From assembly GCA_963734815.1 (NCBI GenBank), contig CAVTIH010000002.1, forward strand, positions 1,364,001-1,428,000: a stretch of DNA of 64,000 nucleotides, read 5' to 3'. The DNA comes from Palsa-744 sp963734815 (GTDB taxonomy: Bacteria > Actinomycetota > Thermoleophilia > Solirubrobacterales > Solirubrobacteraceae). Both the position numbers and the translations under genes were made by a program. The notes under the pieces are model-generated. The model was not told where the DNA came from. It did not search any database and saw only the letters and a program-made list of their open reading frames with translations. Below are positions 20,336 to 30,021 of the stretch, one piece after another. How positions within the stretch are numbered: position 1 is the first letter of the stretch; each line of letters starts with the position of its first letter.

Positions 20336-20565
20336 GGGCCCGCGTGCTGATCCGCCCGAGGGCGGGCATCCTCGACCCGCAGGGAATCGCGGTGCAGCGC
20401 GCCCTGCCGGCGCTGGGCTTCGTCGGCGTGGCAAATGTTCACGTTGGCCGCCTGGTGGAGCTGGACGTGGAGGACCACTCGCAGCTGCAGCCGATGTGCG
20501 AGAAGCTGCTCGCCAATCCACTGGTGGAGGAGTACGAGGTGCAGTTGCTGGACGGCGGCGGCTGA
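20332..20565 (+). CDS. purS: FGAM synthase subunit PurS
   Basis: Small structural subunit of the PurS-PurQ-PurL complex that converts FGAR to FGAM. The 77-residue product has the typical 'RPRAGILDPQGIAVQRAL' and 'GFVGVANVHVGRLVELDV' segments. The proposed start is a TTG that overlaps the purC stop (TTGA), giving the expected RARVLIRP first strand. A GTG at 20344 is the alternative. PurS is normally directly followed by purQ; here a toxin-antitoxin pair intervenes. Confidence 0.88.
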   Translation: MRARVLIRPRAGILDPQGIAVQRALPALGFVGVANVHVGRLVELDVEDHSQLQPMCEKLLANPLVEEYEVQLLDGGG

Positions 20566-20583
20566 CCCACTCGGAGCGAGTTG

Positions 20584-20629
20584 TAAGGTTATATGTGCAT
20601 GTGCGTCTGCTCATGTGCATGCTAAGGTT
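20584..20629 (+). promoter_or_regulatory. Duplicated operator/promoter of the VapBC pair
   Basis: TAAGGTT occurs at 20584-20590 and 20623-20629, and ATGTGCATG at 20593-20601 and 20613-20621, spaced exactly 20 bp start to start. The second TAAGGT sits 6 nt before the antitoxin ATG and can act as a -10 box. Paired sites two helical turns apart suit cooperative binding of ribbon-helix-helix dimers. Confidence 0.55.
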
Positions 20630-20634
20630 TCAAT

Positions 20635-20910
20635 ATGCCGCAGCTCACACGCCGCACCCAGCTTCTGCTTGACGACGATCTCCACCAGCGCCTACGCGAA
20701 ACGGCAGCGCAGCGGGGCATCTCCCTCGGGGCTCTGATTCGGGAGGCCATCGACGAAAAGCTTTCGCGCGTTCAGGATGTGCGCTCTGAAGCGTTTGCGA
20801 AACTGCTTGCCGCGGAGCCGATGCCCGTCGATGACTGGCCGGTGATGAAGAAGCAGATGCTCGAAGACAGGTATGCGAGCGTCACGCGCATCCTCGACAC
20901 GTACGACTGA
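20635..20910 (+). CDS. VapB-like antitoxin, ribbon-helix-helix
   Basis: A 91-residue protein whose first 45 residues form a ribbon-helix-helix DNA-binding fold (RRTQLLLDDDLHQRLRETA, then 'GISLGALIREAIDEKL'). The C-terminal half, with 'AAEPMPVDDWPVMKKQML', is the likely toxin-binding segment. It is expected to neutralise the adjacent PIN-domain toxin and to repress its own promoter through the repeats just upstream. Base composition is less GC-rich than that of the flanking pur genes. No Shine-Dalgarno is seen; the start fits a leaderless message. Confidence 0.85.
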   Translation: MPQLTRRTQLLLDDDLHQRLRETAAQRGISLGALIREAIDEKLSRVQDVRSEAFAKLLAAEPMPVDDWPVMKKQMLEDRYASVTRILDTYD

Positions 20911-20917
20911 CCTGCTG

Positions 20918-21358
20918 GTGCGCCGCTTCCTCTTCGACACGAGCGTGTTCATTTACGCGCTCGGTGGTGAACATCCCTATCGCGACCCCTGTCGAGCCAT
21001 CATGAGCGCCGGCGAGCAGGGGCTCCTCGCAGCGGAGGCCAGCGTAGAGCTGATTCACGAGTTCGCTTATGTGAGGCTCAGACGGGGCGCAGCTCGTCGT
21101 ACAGCCGCCGCGGATGCACGCAACATCGCCGGCACGTCCCGGTTGCACATGGTCGAGCCGAGCGACATAGAGCGCGCCCTTGACCTGTGGTGCGAGCATG
21201 AGCGCCTCGACATGCGAGATGCGATCTTCGCGGCACAAGCGCTGAATCGTGGCATTGATGCGATCCTCAGCCCCGACCGTGGCTTCGACGGGATCCCCGG
21301 CTTGGAGCGCATCGACCCGGCCGACGCCACAGCGGTTGCTTCGCTGACGGCTCGATGA
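20918..21358 (+). CDS. VapC-like PIN-domain toxin
   Basis: A 146-residue PIN-domain ribonuclease. Metal-binding acidic positions are visible: Asp in 'FLFDTSVFIYAL', Glu in 'AEASVELIHEFAY', Asp in 'LDMRDAIFAAQAL' and Asp in 'ILSPDRGFDGI'. VapC toxins usually cut tRNA or rRNA to slow growth; the target here is unknown. The GTG at 20918, 7 nt after the antitoxin stop, gives a start at the first PIN strand. Its TGA overlaps the purQ ATG, so the toxin and a purine biosynthetic gene are translationally coupled. Confidence 0.85.
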   Translation: MRRFLFDTSVFIYALGGEHPYRDPCRAIMSAGEQGLLAAEASVELIHEFAYVRLRRGAARRTAAADARNIAGTSRLHMVEPSDIERALDLWCEHERLDMRDAIFAAQALNRGIDAILSPDRGFDGIPGLERIDPADATAVASLTAR

Positions 21359-22080
21359 AGTTCGGCGTCCTCCAGTTCCCCGGCAGCTGCGACGAGGTCG
21401 ACGCGCTACAGGCGGCCCGGCGCGTCGCCGACGCGGAGCTGTTGTGGCACGGCGAGCGTAACCTGAAGGGGGCGGACGCAATCGTCGTGCCCGGCGGCTT
21501 CTCCTATGGCGACTACCTGCGGGCGGGCGCGATCGCCCGCTTCTCGCCGGTGATGGAGGCGGTGATCGCATTCGCCAACGACGGTGGTTTGGTGCTGGGG
21601 ATTTGCAACGGCTTCCAGGTGCTGTGCGAGGCTCATCTACTGCCGGGCGCGCTGCTGGGAAACGAGCACCTGCGTTTCACCTTTCGTCAGGTCGACTTGG
21701 AGGTCGTCAATCCCGACAGCGCGTTCACTCGCGCGTGCGGATCGAATGGGAGTGAGGATGGGGATGGAGATGGGGAGGGCGCTCGCACCTCGGGACCCAC
21801 CCTCCTAAGCATCCCGGCAAAGCACGCGTGGGGGCGCTACTACGCCGACGAGCCGACGCTCGACGAGCTGGAGCGGGGCGGCCAGGTCGTGCTGCGCTAC
21901 GCGCCCGGCCACAACTTCAACGGCTCGCTGCGCGACATCGCTGGGGTACAGAACGCGGCCGGCAACGTGTTCGGGCTGATGCCCCACCCCGAGCACGCGG
22001 TGGAGGAGCTCACCGGCTCGACTGACGGTTTGCGGATCTTCGAGTCGATGCGCCTCGCGGTGGAGGGCACCCATGTCTGA
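21355..22080 (+). CDS. purQ: FGAM synthase glutaminase subunit PurQ
   Basis: Hydrolyses glutamine to supply ammonia to PurL. The 241-residue product has 'FGVLQFPGSCDEVDAL', 'PGGFSYGDYLRAGAIAR', the catalytic Cys in 'LGICNGFQVL', and His/Glu in 'GLMPHPEHAVEE'. It carries a Gly/Asp/Glu-rich insert of about 20 residues (SNGSEDGDGDGEGART), where the family normally runs directly into the IPxxH segment. That segment reads 'IPAKHAWGRYY' rather than the frequent 'IPVAHGEGRY'. The start overlaps the toxin stop, and the stop region overlaps purL. Confidence 0.93.
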   Translation: MKFGVLQFPGSCDEVDALQAARRVADAELLWHGERNLKGADAIVVPGGFSYGDYLRAGAIARFSPVMEAVIAFANDGGLVLGICNGFQVLCEAHLLPGALLGNEHLRFTFRQVDLEVVNPDSAFTRACGSNGSEDGDGDGEGARTSGPTLLSIPAKHAWGRYYADEPTLDELERGGQVVLRYAPGHNFNGSLRDIAGVQNAAGNVFGLMPHPEHAVEELTGSTDGLRIFESMRLAVEGTHV

Positions 22081-24382
22081 CAGCGCCGTGCTGCCCACCG
22101 TCGAGGACGCGCTCGCGCTCGGCCTCACGCGCGCCGAGTACGAGCTGATCTGCGCCCACCAGGAGGGGCCGCCCAACCAGGTCGAGCTCGCGATGTACTC
22201 GCTGCTGTGGAGCGAGCACTGCGCGTACAAGCACTCCAAGAAGCTTTTGCGCACGTTGCCGACGGAGGGGCCACACGTGGTGATGGGCCCCGGCGAGAAC
22301 GCGGGCGCCGTGGACGTGGGCAACGGCATGGTGTGCGCCTTCAAGGTCGAGTCCCACAACCATCCGAGCGCAGTCGAGCCATTCCAGGGAGCGGCCACCG
22401 GCGTGGGGGGCATCCTGCGCGACATCTTCGCGATCGGGGCGCGACCGATCGCCGTGCTCGACTCGCTGCGGTTTGGTGAGCCATACGAGCCCACCCCGGC
22501 GCAGCCTCTTCAGAGGCGGAGCCCATCCCCCCTCTCTCCGGCATCGACCCGCGTGCGTTATCTGCTCGATGGCGCCGTCTCGGGCATCGGGCATTACGGC
22601 AACTCGATCGGCGTGCCCACCATCGGCGGCGAGGTGTACTTCGAGGGGCCCTACGAGCAGAGCTGCCTGGTCAACGCGATGGCGCTCGGGCTGTGCGAGC
22701 GCGAGCGCCTCGTGCGCAGCGCGGCGGCGGGGCCGGGCAACGCGCTCGTGCTGTTCGGCGCATCCACGGGGCGCGACGGAATCGGGGGGGCCTCGGTGCT
22801 GGCCTCCGCGGAGCTGGGCGAGGCCGACGACTCCAAGCGCCCCACGGTGCAGGTCGGCGATCCCTTCGAGGAGAAGAAGCTGCTGGAGTGCTCACTGGAG
22901 CTGCTGGAGCGCGGTCTGCTGGTCTCGCTGCAAGACCTCGGTGCCGCGGGCCTCACCTCCTCGGCCGCGGAGATGGCGTCCAAGGGTGAGGTCGGCATCG
23001 ACATCGACGTGGCGCGGGTGCCGCTGCGCGAGCCCGGGATGGAGCCGTTCGAGATCATGGTGTCGGAGTCCCAGGAGCGGATGCTGTGCGTGGTCGCGCC
23101 GACCGACGTGCCCGCGGTGCTGGCGCTGTGCGAAAAGTGGGAGGTCGGCGGCGCGGCGATCGGCGCGGTCACCGACACGCGCCGCATGCGCATCTTCGAC
23201 GGCGAGCAGCTCGTCGGCGAGATGCCGGTGAGGGCGCTGGTGGACGAGTGCCCGCTGTACGACCTGCAGCCGGCGCCCCCCACGGCGCCGATCTACGCCA
23301 CGCCCGTGGCCACGCTCGCGCGCGACACTTCGCCACGCGAGACGCTGCTGGCGCTGCTGAGCTCGCCCAACATCGCCTCGCGCCGCCCGCTGTTCGAGCA
23401 GTACGACGCGATCGTGCAGTCCCGCACGGTGCGCCGCCCCGCGCAGGCCGACGCCGCGGTGCTGCGCCTCCCCGATGCAAGCGCGCTCGCTGTCAGCATC
23501 GACTGCAACGGGCGCCGCGTCGCCGCCGACCCCTACCGCGGCACGATCGAGGCGGCACTCGAGTGCGCCGCCAACCTTGCGTGCGTGGGCGCCTCGCCGC
23601 TGGGCACGACCAACAACCTCAACTTCGGCAACCCCGAGAAGCCGCACATCGCCTGGCAGCTCACCGAATCGGTGCGCGGCCTCGGCGACGCCTGCCGAGC
23701 GCTGGCGGCGCCGATCGTGGGCGGCAACGTCTCGCTCTACAACGAGGGTCCCGCCGGCCCGATCTACCCGACGCCGGCCGTGGGCATGGTCGGCCACCTG
23801 CCCGACGCCGCGCGCGCGGGGCGGCTCGGGTTCGCGCGCGCGGGAGACGCGATCGCGCTGGTGGGGCCGTTCACCCCCTCGCCGGCCGCGAGCGAGCTGG
23901 CGAAGCTGCATGGCCAGCCGCTGCCTGACGGGTTGCCTGAGATCGACGTCGATGCGGTACTCGCCACACAGGCCGCCGTCCGCGAGGCGGTGCGGACCGG
24001 GGCGCTGAGCAGCGCCCACGACATCGCCGAGGGCGGGCTCGCGGTGGCGCTGGCCGAGTGCTGCCTGGCCGGCGCCGTGGGCGCAAATGTCTCGCTGAAC
24101 GCCCACACGCCCGCATCCGAGCACCCGCCCCCACCCGAGCACCCCCCCACGTCCGAGCACCCCTCCGACACGCTTGCGCAGCTCTTCGGCGAGGCGCCGG
24201 GCGGCTTCGTCGTCTCCGGACCCGGTGAAGCGCTGGCGGAGCTGGCTGCGCGGGCGCCGCTTCAGATCCTCGGCACGGTCGCAGGTGACTCCTTGACGAT
24301 CGCGACAGATACAGGAACGTTGAGCGCAACCCTCGCCGAGCTGGCCGAGGCCAACGGGGCGCTCGCGGAGCTGTTCCCCTGA
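22073..24382 (+). CDS. purL: FGAM synthase large subunit PurL
   Basis: ATP-dependent amidation of FGAR to FGAM. The 769-residue length fits the small PurL type that needs PurS and PurQ. Conserved parts include 'LLWSEHCAYKHSKKLLR', 'FKVESHNHPSAVEPFQGAATGVGG' (overlapping pieces), 'GVPTIGGEVYFE' and 'PIVGGNVSLYNE'. Two low-complexity inserts stand out. One replaces the usual short loop after 'DSLRFGE' and contains the DNA hairpin GCCTCT-TC-AGAGGC near 22505. The other, at about 24110-24165, is a tandem SEHPPPPEHPPTSEHP repeat. The start overlaps the purQ end by 8 nt. Confidence 0.94.
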   Translation: MSDSAVLPTVEDALALGLTRAEYELICAHQEGPPNQVELAMYSLLWSEHCAYKHSKKLLRTLPTEGPHVVMGPGENAGAVDVGNGMVCAFKVESHNHPSAVEPFQGAATGVGGILRDIFAIGARPIAVLDSLRFGEPYEPTPAQPLQRRSPSPLSPASTRVRYLLDGAVSGIGHYGNSIGVPTIGGEVYFEGPYEQSCLVNAMALGLCERERLVRSAAAGPGNALVLFGASTGRDGIGGASVLASAELGEADDSKRPTVQVGDPFEEKKLLECSLELLERGLLVSLQDLGAAGLTSSAAEMASKGEVGIDIDVARVPLREPGMEPFEIMVSESQERMLCVVAPTDVPAVLALCEKWEVGGAAIGAVTDTRRMRIFDGEQLVGEMPVRALVDECPLYDLQPAPPTAPIYATPVATLARDTSPRETLLALLSSPNIASRRPLFEQYDAIVQSRTVRRPAQADAAVLRLPDASALAVSIDCNGRRVAADPYRGTIEAALECAANLACVGASPLGTTNNLNFGNPEKPHIAWQLTESVRGLGDACRALAAPIVGGNVSLYNEGPAGPIYPTPAVGMVGHLPDAARAGRLGFARAGDAIALVGPFTPSPAASELAKLHGQPLPDGLPEIDVDAVLATQAAVREAVRTGALSSAHDIAEGGLAVALAECCLAGAVGANVSLNAHTPASEHPPPPEHPPTSEHPSDTLAQLFGEAPGGFVVSGPGEALAELAARAPLQILGTVAGDSLTIATDTGTLSATLAELAEANGALAELFP

Positions 24383-24471
24383 GAGGGTGGCGCAGGCGGC
24401 CGAAGGCCGGCTGGCCGAAACGGGGATGCGAGCCGAAGGCGAGTGTCTCCCGGCTTCGGTCGGGCCCCTCT
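24382..24471 (-). repeat. Dispersed hairpin element, 90-bp intergenic copy
   Basis: Ends are AGAGGG and CCCTCT in inverted orientation, the first beginning on the last base of the purL stop. On the minus strand it reads GAAGAGGGGCCCGACCG and continues through an imperfect hairpin CCGAAGCCGGG / CCCCGTTTCGG with loop AGACACTCGCCTTCGGCTCG. It ends GCCTGCGCCACCCTCT. It matches both flanks of the 133-bp copy at 47734-47866. It lies just upstream of the purF promoter and could also stop transcription out of purL. Confidence 0.85.
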
Positions 24472-24488
24472 TCTTCCAGTCCTCCTGC

Positions 24489-24494
24489 TAGCTT
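24489..24494 (+). promoter_or_regulatory. Putative -10 box for purF (leaderless)
   Basis: TAGCTT lies 6 nt before the GTG at 24501 and no Shine-Dalgarno is present. The spacing decides between the two possible GTG starts (24495 and 24501). Confidence 0.5.
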
Positions 24495-24500
24495 GTGCGT

Positions 24501-26090
24501 GTGAGGCCCACGCCTGGCCGCGCCGAGGATCGCGATGGGCCGCGCGATGAGTGCGGCGTCTTCGGCATATACGCGCCCGGCCACGAGGTCTCGCGACTCT
24601 CCTATTTCGCGCTGTACGCGCTCCAACACCGCGGCCAGGAGTCGGCCGGGATCGCGGCAGCCGACCGCGGCGGGCAGATCGTTACGCGCCGCGAGCTGGG
24701 GCTGGTGAATCAGGTGTTCAGTGAGAACGACCTGCGTACGCTCCGCGGCGAGCTGGCGATCGGGCACGTGCGCTACTCCACCACCGGCTCCAACGCCTGG
24801 GAGAACTCCCAGCCGGTGCAGCGTTCGGAGGGTACTCACGGCTCCCACCGCGAGCTGGCGCTGGCGCACAACGGCAACCTGATCAACGCTGTTCAGCTGC
24901 ACGGCGAGCTGCTGGAGCGTGGGGTCACGTTCAGCTCCACCTCCGACTCGGAGATCATCGCCGCACTGATCGCCACCCACCCAGCCGAGCAGATCGAGGA
25001 CGCAATCGCCGACGTGCTCCCGCGGCTGCGCGGCGCCTTCTCGATCGTGGCGATGACCAAAGACCGCGTGCTCGCCTTCCGCGACCCCCACGGTCTGCGC
25101 CCGCTGGCGATCGGCGCGCTCGGCGCCCCCGACTCCTCCACCCAGGCGGACAGAGCCGGGGAGCAAGACCCCCGCGCCACGACGGGGACGGACGGAGCCG
25201 CCGAGGTCGCCTACTGCGTGGCCAGCGAGTCGTGCGCGTTCGACATCATCGGCGCCCGCCACCTGCGCGACGTGCGGCCCGGCGAGCTGGTGAGCATCGG
25301 CGAGGACGGCATGCGCAGCCGCCAGGTGGTGGAGGGCGCGCGCGAGGCGTTCTGCGTGTTCGAGTACATCTACTTCGCCCGCCCCGACTCGCGCATGAAC
25401 GGCCAGGCGCTGCAGGTCGCCCGCGGGCGTATGGGCGAGATCCTCTGGCGCGAGGCGCCCGTCGACGCCGACATCGTGATCGCCGTCCCCGACTCCGGCA
25501 ACCCCGCCGCCCGCGGGCTGGCCCGCGCGAGCGGCATTCCCCAGGATGACGGCTTCGTCAAGAACCGCTACGTCGCGCGCACCTTCATCCAGCCCGGCCA
25601 GGAGCTGCGCAAGCACGGCCTGCGCCTGAAGTTCAACCCGCTCCCGGAGGTGGTCGCCGGCCAGCGACTGATCGTCGTCGACGACTCGATCGTACGCGGC
25701 AACACGACCCGCCAGATCGTGCAGATGCTGCGCGATTCGGGTGCGCGCGAGGTGCACATGCGGATCTCCGCCCCTCCGATCCAGCACCCCTGCCACTACG
25801 GCATCGACATGTCCACGCGCGAGGAGATGATCGCGCACGGCCGCACCACCGAGGAGGTCGCGGCCGAGCTGGGCTGCGACTCGCTGCACTATCTCTCGCT
25901 CGAGGGCGTCTACGAGGCCGTCGGCGCGGGGACCGGTCCGGCCGGCCCGCCCGGGCAACCGTCCCCGCGCCAGTCCCACTGCGACGCCTGCTTCAGCGGC
26001 GAGTACCCGCTCGACGGCACCGGCGAGGCGAACGGCAAGTACGCGCTGGAGGAGCCGGCCGGGTCTACCCTTCCGCTCGTACGCGCGTAG
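24501..26090 (+). CDS. purF: Amidophosphoribosyltransferase
   Basis: First committed step: PRPP and glutamine to phosphoribosylamine. The catalytic Cys lies in 'RDECGVFGIYAPG', so the first 17 residues look like the short propeptide that PurF enzymes of this type remove. The glutaminase signature 'YALQHRGQESAGIA' and the PRPP loop 'LIVVDDSIVRGNTTRQ' are present, as are Cys residues near the C-terminus (HPCHYGID, HCDACF) that suit an Fe-S-type PurF. About 25 unusual residues (SSTQADRAGEQDPRATTG...) are inserted before 'VASESCAFDI'. It directly abuts purN. Confidence 0.93.
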   Translation: MRPTPGRAEDRDGPRDECGVFGIYAPGHEVSRLSYFALYALQHRGQESAGIAAADRGGQIVTRRELGLVNQVFSENDLRTLRGELAIGHVRYSTTGSNAWENSQPVQRSEGTHGSHRELALAHNGNLINAVQLHGELLERGVTFSSTSDSEIIAALIATHPAEQIEDAIADVLPRLRGAFSIVAMTKDRVLAFRDPHGLRPLAIGALGAPDSSTQADRAGEQDPRATTGTDGAAEVAYCVASESCAFDIIGARHLRDVRPGELVSIGEDGMRSRQVVEGAREAFCVFEYIYFARPDSRMNGQALQVARGRMGEILWREAPVDADIVIAVPDSGNPAARGLARASGIPQDDGFVKNRYVARTFIQPGQELRKHGLRLKFNPLPEVVAGQRLIVVDDSIVRGNTTRQIVQMLRDSGAREVHMRISAPPIQHPCHYGIDMSTREEMIAHGRTTEEVAAELGCDSLHYLSLEGVYEAVGAGTGPAGPPGQPSPRQSHCDACFSGEYPLDGTGEANGKYALEEPAGSTLPLVRA

Positions 26091-26719
26091 ATGGCCGCCT
26101 CTGCGACGCTGCCCATCGCCGTGCTGGTGTCAGGGACGGGCACCAACCTGCAGGCACTGCTCGACACCGTGCACGGGCGCGAGGCCGAGGTGGTCGCGGT
26201 CGCCACCAACGTGGCGGGGGCACCCGCGCTGCAGCGGGCCGCCGCACGCGGTGTACCGACGGACGTTTTCGCGCGGGCGGAGTACCCCGACCGCGAGGCG
26301 CGCGATCGGGCGCTAGCCGACTGGCTGACCGAGCGCGGCGCGCGGCTGGTCGTGCTGGCCGGCTACATGGAGCTGGTGAGCGAGCCTTTCCTATCGCGCT
26401 TTCCCGGCGCCGTCATCAACGTGCACCCCTCCCTGCTGCCCGCCTTTCCGGGGTTGCGGGCGATTGAGCAGGCGCTCGCCTACGGGGTGAAGGTATTCGG
26501 CGTAACCGTGCACTTCGTCGACGCCGGCGTGGACTCGGGGCCCGTGATCCTCCAGCGCGCGGTCGAACTGCCCGACGCACGCCAGCCCGATCGGGTGCTC
26601 GCGGCACTGCGCTCGCTCGAGCACGAACTGCTGCCCGAAGCAGTGCGCCTGTTCGCGCGCGGCGCCCTGCGCGCCGACCCCGAGAACCCGCGCCGGACGC
26701 TCGTCGATAGGCTGCAAGC

Positions 26720-26723
<4 letters not shown>
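26091..26723 (+). CDS. purN: GAR transformylase PurN
   Basis: Transfers a formyl group from 10-formyl-tetrahydrofolate to glycinamide ribonucleotide. The 210-residue product has 'VLVSGTGTNLQALLD', 'VLAGYMELVSEPFL', the catalytic region 'VINVHPSLLPAFPG' and 'VHFVDAGVDSGPVILQ'. The ATG directly follows the purF stop and the stop overlaps the purH GTG, so translation is tightly coupled. Confidence 0.95.
26708..26713 (+). promoter_or_regulatory. Putative internal -10 box for purH
   Basis: TAGGCT lies inside the end of purN, 6 nt before the purH GTG. The same hexamer at the same spacing precedes purM, the PAP2 gene and the quinone reductase gene, which argues against chance. Confidence 0.45.
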
Positions 26724-28354
<1,631 letters not shown>

Positions 28355-28362
28355 CATATTCG

Positions 28363-28400
28363 CGATATATCGTGCTACTATCGTGATGTTCCAACGATAG
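28363..28400 (+). promoter_or_regulatory. Operator/promoter of the PadR gene
   Basis: The palindrome CGATATATCG (28363-28372) is followed by the inverted repeat CTATCGT-N9-ACGATAG (28378-28400). AGGAG at 28399-28403 is the ribosome binding site. AT-rich dyads of this kind before a padR gene suggest autoregulation. Confidence 0.6.
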
Positions 28401-28408
28401 GAGTAGAT

Positions 28409-29014
28409 ATGCACAAGCATTATCAGTACGCAACACGAGAAGGACACTGCCGCCATCGCGGCGAAGGCGGGCCCCGCGGCGGCTTTGGCGGATTCCCGTT
28501 TGGTGGATTCGGCGGACCTGGCGGCGGCGGGCCGTGGCGAGGCGGGGGCCGCAAGGCCCGGCGCGGAGACATCCGCACCGCCGCGCTGCTGCTGCTCGCC
28601 GAGGAGCCGCGCAACGGCTACGAGATCATGCGGGAGGTGCAGGAGCGCAGTGAAGGCGCGTGGAGCCCCAGCCCCGGCTCGGTTTACCCCGCCCTGCAGC
28701 AGCTCGAGGACGAGGGCTTGATCCGCTCCGAGGAGGTGGACGGGCGCAAGCTCTTCCGGCTCACCGACGAGGGTCTTGCTCGCGTGAAGGAGCGCGACCC
28801 CGAGCAGCCCGCGCCGTGGGAGCAGATGAGCGGCGATCTCGGCGCGAAGGCGCATGAGCTCGGCAAGATCGCGCGCGAGGTCGCGTATGCCTTCGCGCAG
28901 GTCATACGCGCCGGCAGCGAGGACCAGCAGGAGGAGGCGCGCAAGGTGCTCGTCACCGCGCGTCGCGAGCTGTATCGCATCCTCGCCGACGGGGCCGATT
29001 CCGAGAGCAGTTGA
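28409..29014 (+). CDS. PadR-family transcriptional regulator
   Basis: The 201-residue product starts with a His-rich stretch (MHKHYQYATREGHCRHRGEG) and a long Gly/Phe/Pro linker. A PadR winged helix follows at about residues 50-125 ('RTAALLLLAEEPRNGYEIM', 'SPGSVYPALQQLEDEGLI', 'RKLFRLTDEGLA'), then a C-terminal helical dimerisation domain. The His/Cys-rich N-terminus could bind metal or simply be disordered. Family knowledge says PadR regulators often repress an adjacent ABC exporter; here an exporter pair follows immediately. The ATG has a clear AGGAG 5 nt upstream. Confidence 0.88.
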   Translation: MHKHYQYATREGHCRHRGEGGPRGGFGGFPFGGFGGPGGGGPWRGGGRKARRGDIRTAALLLLAEEPRNGYEIMREVQERSEGAWSPSPGSVYPALQQLEDEGLIRSEEVDGRKLFRLTDEGLARVKERDPEQPAPWEQMSGDLGAKAHELGKIAREVAYAFAQVIRAGSEDQQEEARKVLVTARRELYRILADGADSESS

Positions 29015-29021
29015 ACTCCGC

Positions 29022-29027
29022 TAGCGT
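29022..29027 (+). promoter_or_regulatory. Putative -10 box for the ABC ATPase gene
   Basis: TAGCGT, 7 nt before the GTG at 29035 and just past the padR stop. It supports the GTG over the upstream TTG at 29011 as the start. Confidence 0.4.
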
Positions 29028-29034
29028 GGGCGCC

Positions 29035-30021
29035 GTGAGCTCGGACACGGCGCCCGCAATCTCCGTGAGAGGCCTCGCCAAGCGTTATGGCGAGATCGAA
29101 GCCGTGCGCGAGATCGACTTCGAGGTGGCCCGCTCGGAGGTGTTTGGGTTCCTCGGACCCAACGGCGCCGGCAAGTCCACCACTATCAACATGCTCTGCA
29201 CGCTCGTCAAACCGACGGGCGGCGCGGCGCTGGTGGCGGGACACGACGTCGTCTCCGAACGCGACGCAGTGCGCCGCAACATCGGACTGGTCTTCCAGGA
29301 CACCACGCTCGACGGCTATCTCACCGCCGAGCAGAACCTGCGCCTGCACGCCGAGCTGTACGGCGTCCCCCGTGAGACGGTCGCGCCGCGGATGCGCCAG
29401 GTGACGGAGATGGTGGGACTGTGGGAGCGCCGCAAGAGCCTCGTCGGCACCTTCTCCGGCGGGATGAAGCGGCGTCTGGAGATCGCCCGCGGCCTGCTGC
29501 ACTCACCGCGTGTGCTGTTCCTCGACGAGCCCACCGTCGGCCTCGACCCGCAGACGCGCAGCTCGATCTGGAGCTACATCGACCAGCTCAAGCAGCGCGA
29601 GGACATCACGATCTTCCTCACCACCCACTACATGGATGAGGCCGAGTACTGCGACCGCATCGCGATCATGGACCAGGGACGCATCATCGTCCTGGACACC
29701 CCCGAGGCGCTCAAGGCGAGCGTCGGCAAGGATCGCGTGCAGATCTCAACGCCCGACGATCCCGCGGCGATCGCGGCGCTGCGCGAGTGCTTCGAGATCG
29801 ACGCCACGGTGGCCGAGGGCGCCGTCACCTTCGGCGTCTCCAACGGGGAGGAGTTCGTGCCACGGCTGTTCGCCGAGCTCGGCCTGCCGATCCGTTCGGT
29901 TTCCGTCTCGCGCCCCTCGCTTGACGACGTATTCATGTCATACACCGGCACCACCATCCGAGACGCCGAGGCGACCTCCACCGATCACATGCGCAACGTC
30001 GCGCGGATGATGGCGCGCTGA
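29035..30021 (+). CDS. ABC exporter ATP-binding protein (DrrA type)
   Basis: Powers export by the adjoining permease. The 328-residue product has Walker A 'GPNGAGKSTT', the Q-loop 'GLVFQDTTLDGYLTAEQNL', the ABC signature 'SGGMKRRLEIA', Walker B 'VLFLDEPTVGLDP' and H-loop 'LTTHYMDEA'. The C-terminal extension (VSVSRPSLDDVFMSYTG) is typical of the daunorubicin-resistance DrrA subfamily. A start at TTG 29011, overlapping the padR stop, is possible but GTG 29035 fits the TAGCGT box. Its stop and the permease start share one base. Confidence 0.9.
   Translation: MSSDTAPAISVRGLAKRYGEIEAVREIDFEVARSEVFGFLGPNGAGKSTTINMLCTLVKPTGGAALVAGHDVVSERDAVRRNIGLVFQDTTLDGYLTAEQNLRLHAELYGVPRETVAPRMRQVTEMVGLWERRKSLVGTFSGGMKRRLEIARGLLHSPRVLFLDEPTVGLDPQTRSSIWSYIDQLKQREDITIFLTTHYMDEAEYCDRIAIMDQGRIIVLDTPEALKASVGKDRVQISTPDDPAAIAALRECFEIDATVAEGAVTFGVSNGEEFVPRLFAELGLPIRSVSVSRPSLDDVFMSYTGTTIRDAEATSTDHMRNVARMMAR

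Noticed and set aside
24102..24170. CRISPR-like tandem repeat in purL
   Set aside because: Units are about 20 bp, contiguous, degenerate and within an open coding frame; it is a low-complexity protein insert.
28409..28560. Frameshift or misassembly in the Gly-rich start of the PadR gene
   Set aside because: The frame is continuous, the ribosome binding site is good, and His/Gly-rich leaders occur in other PadR proteins.
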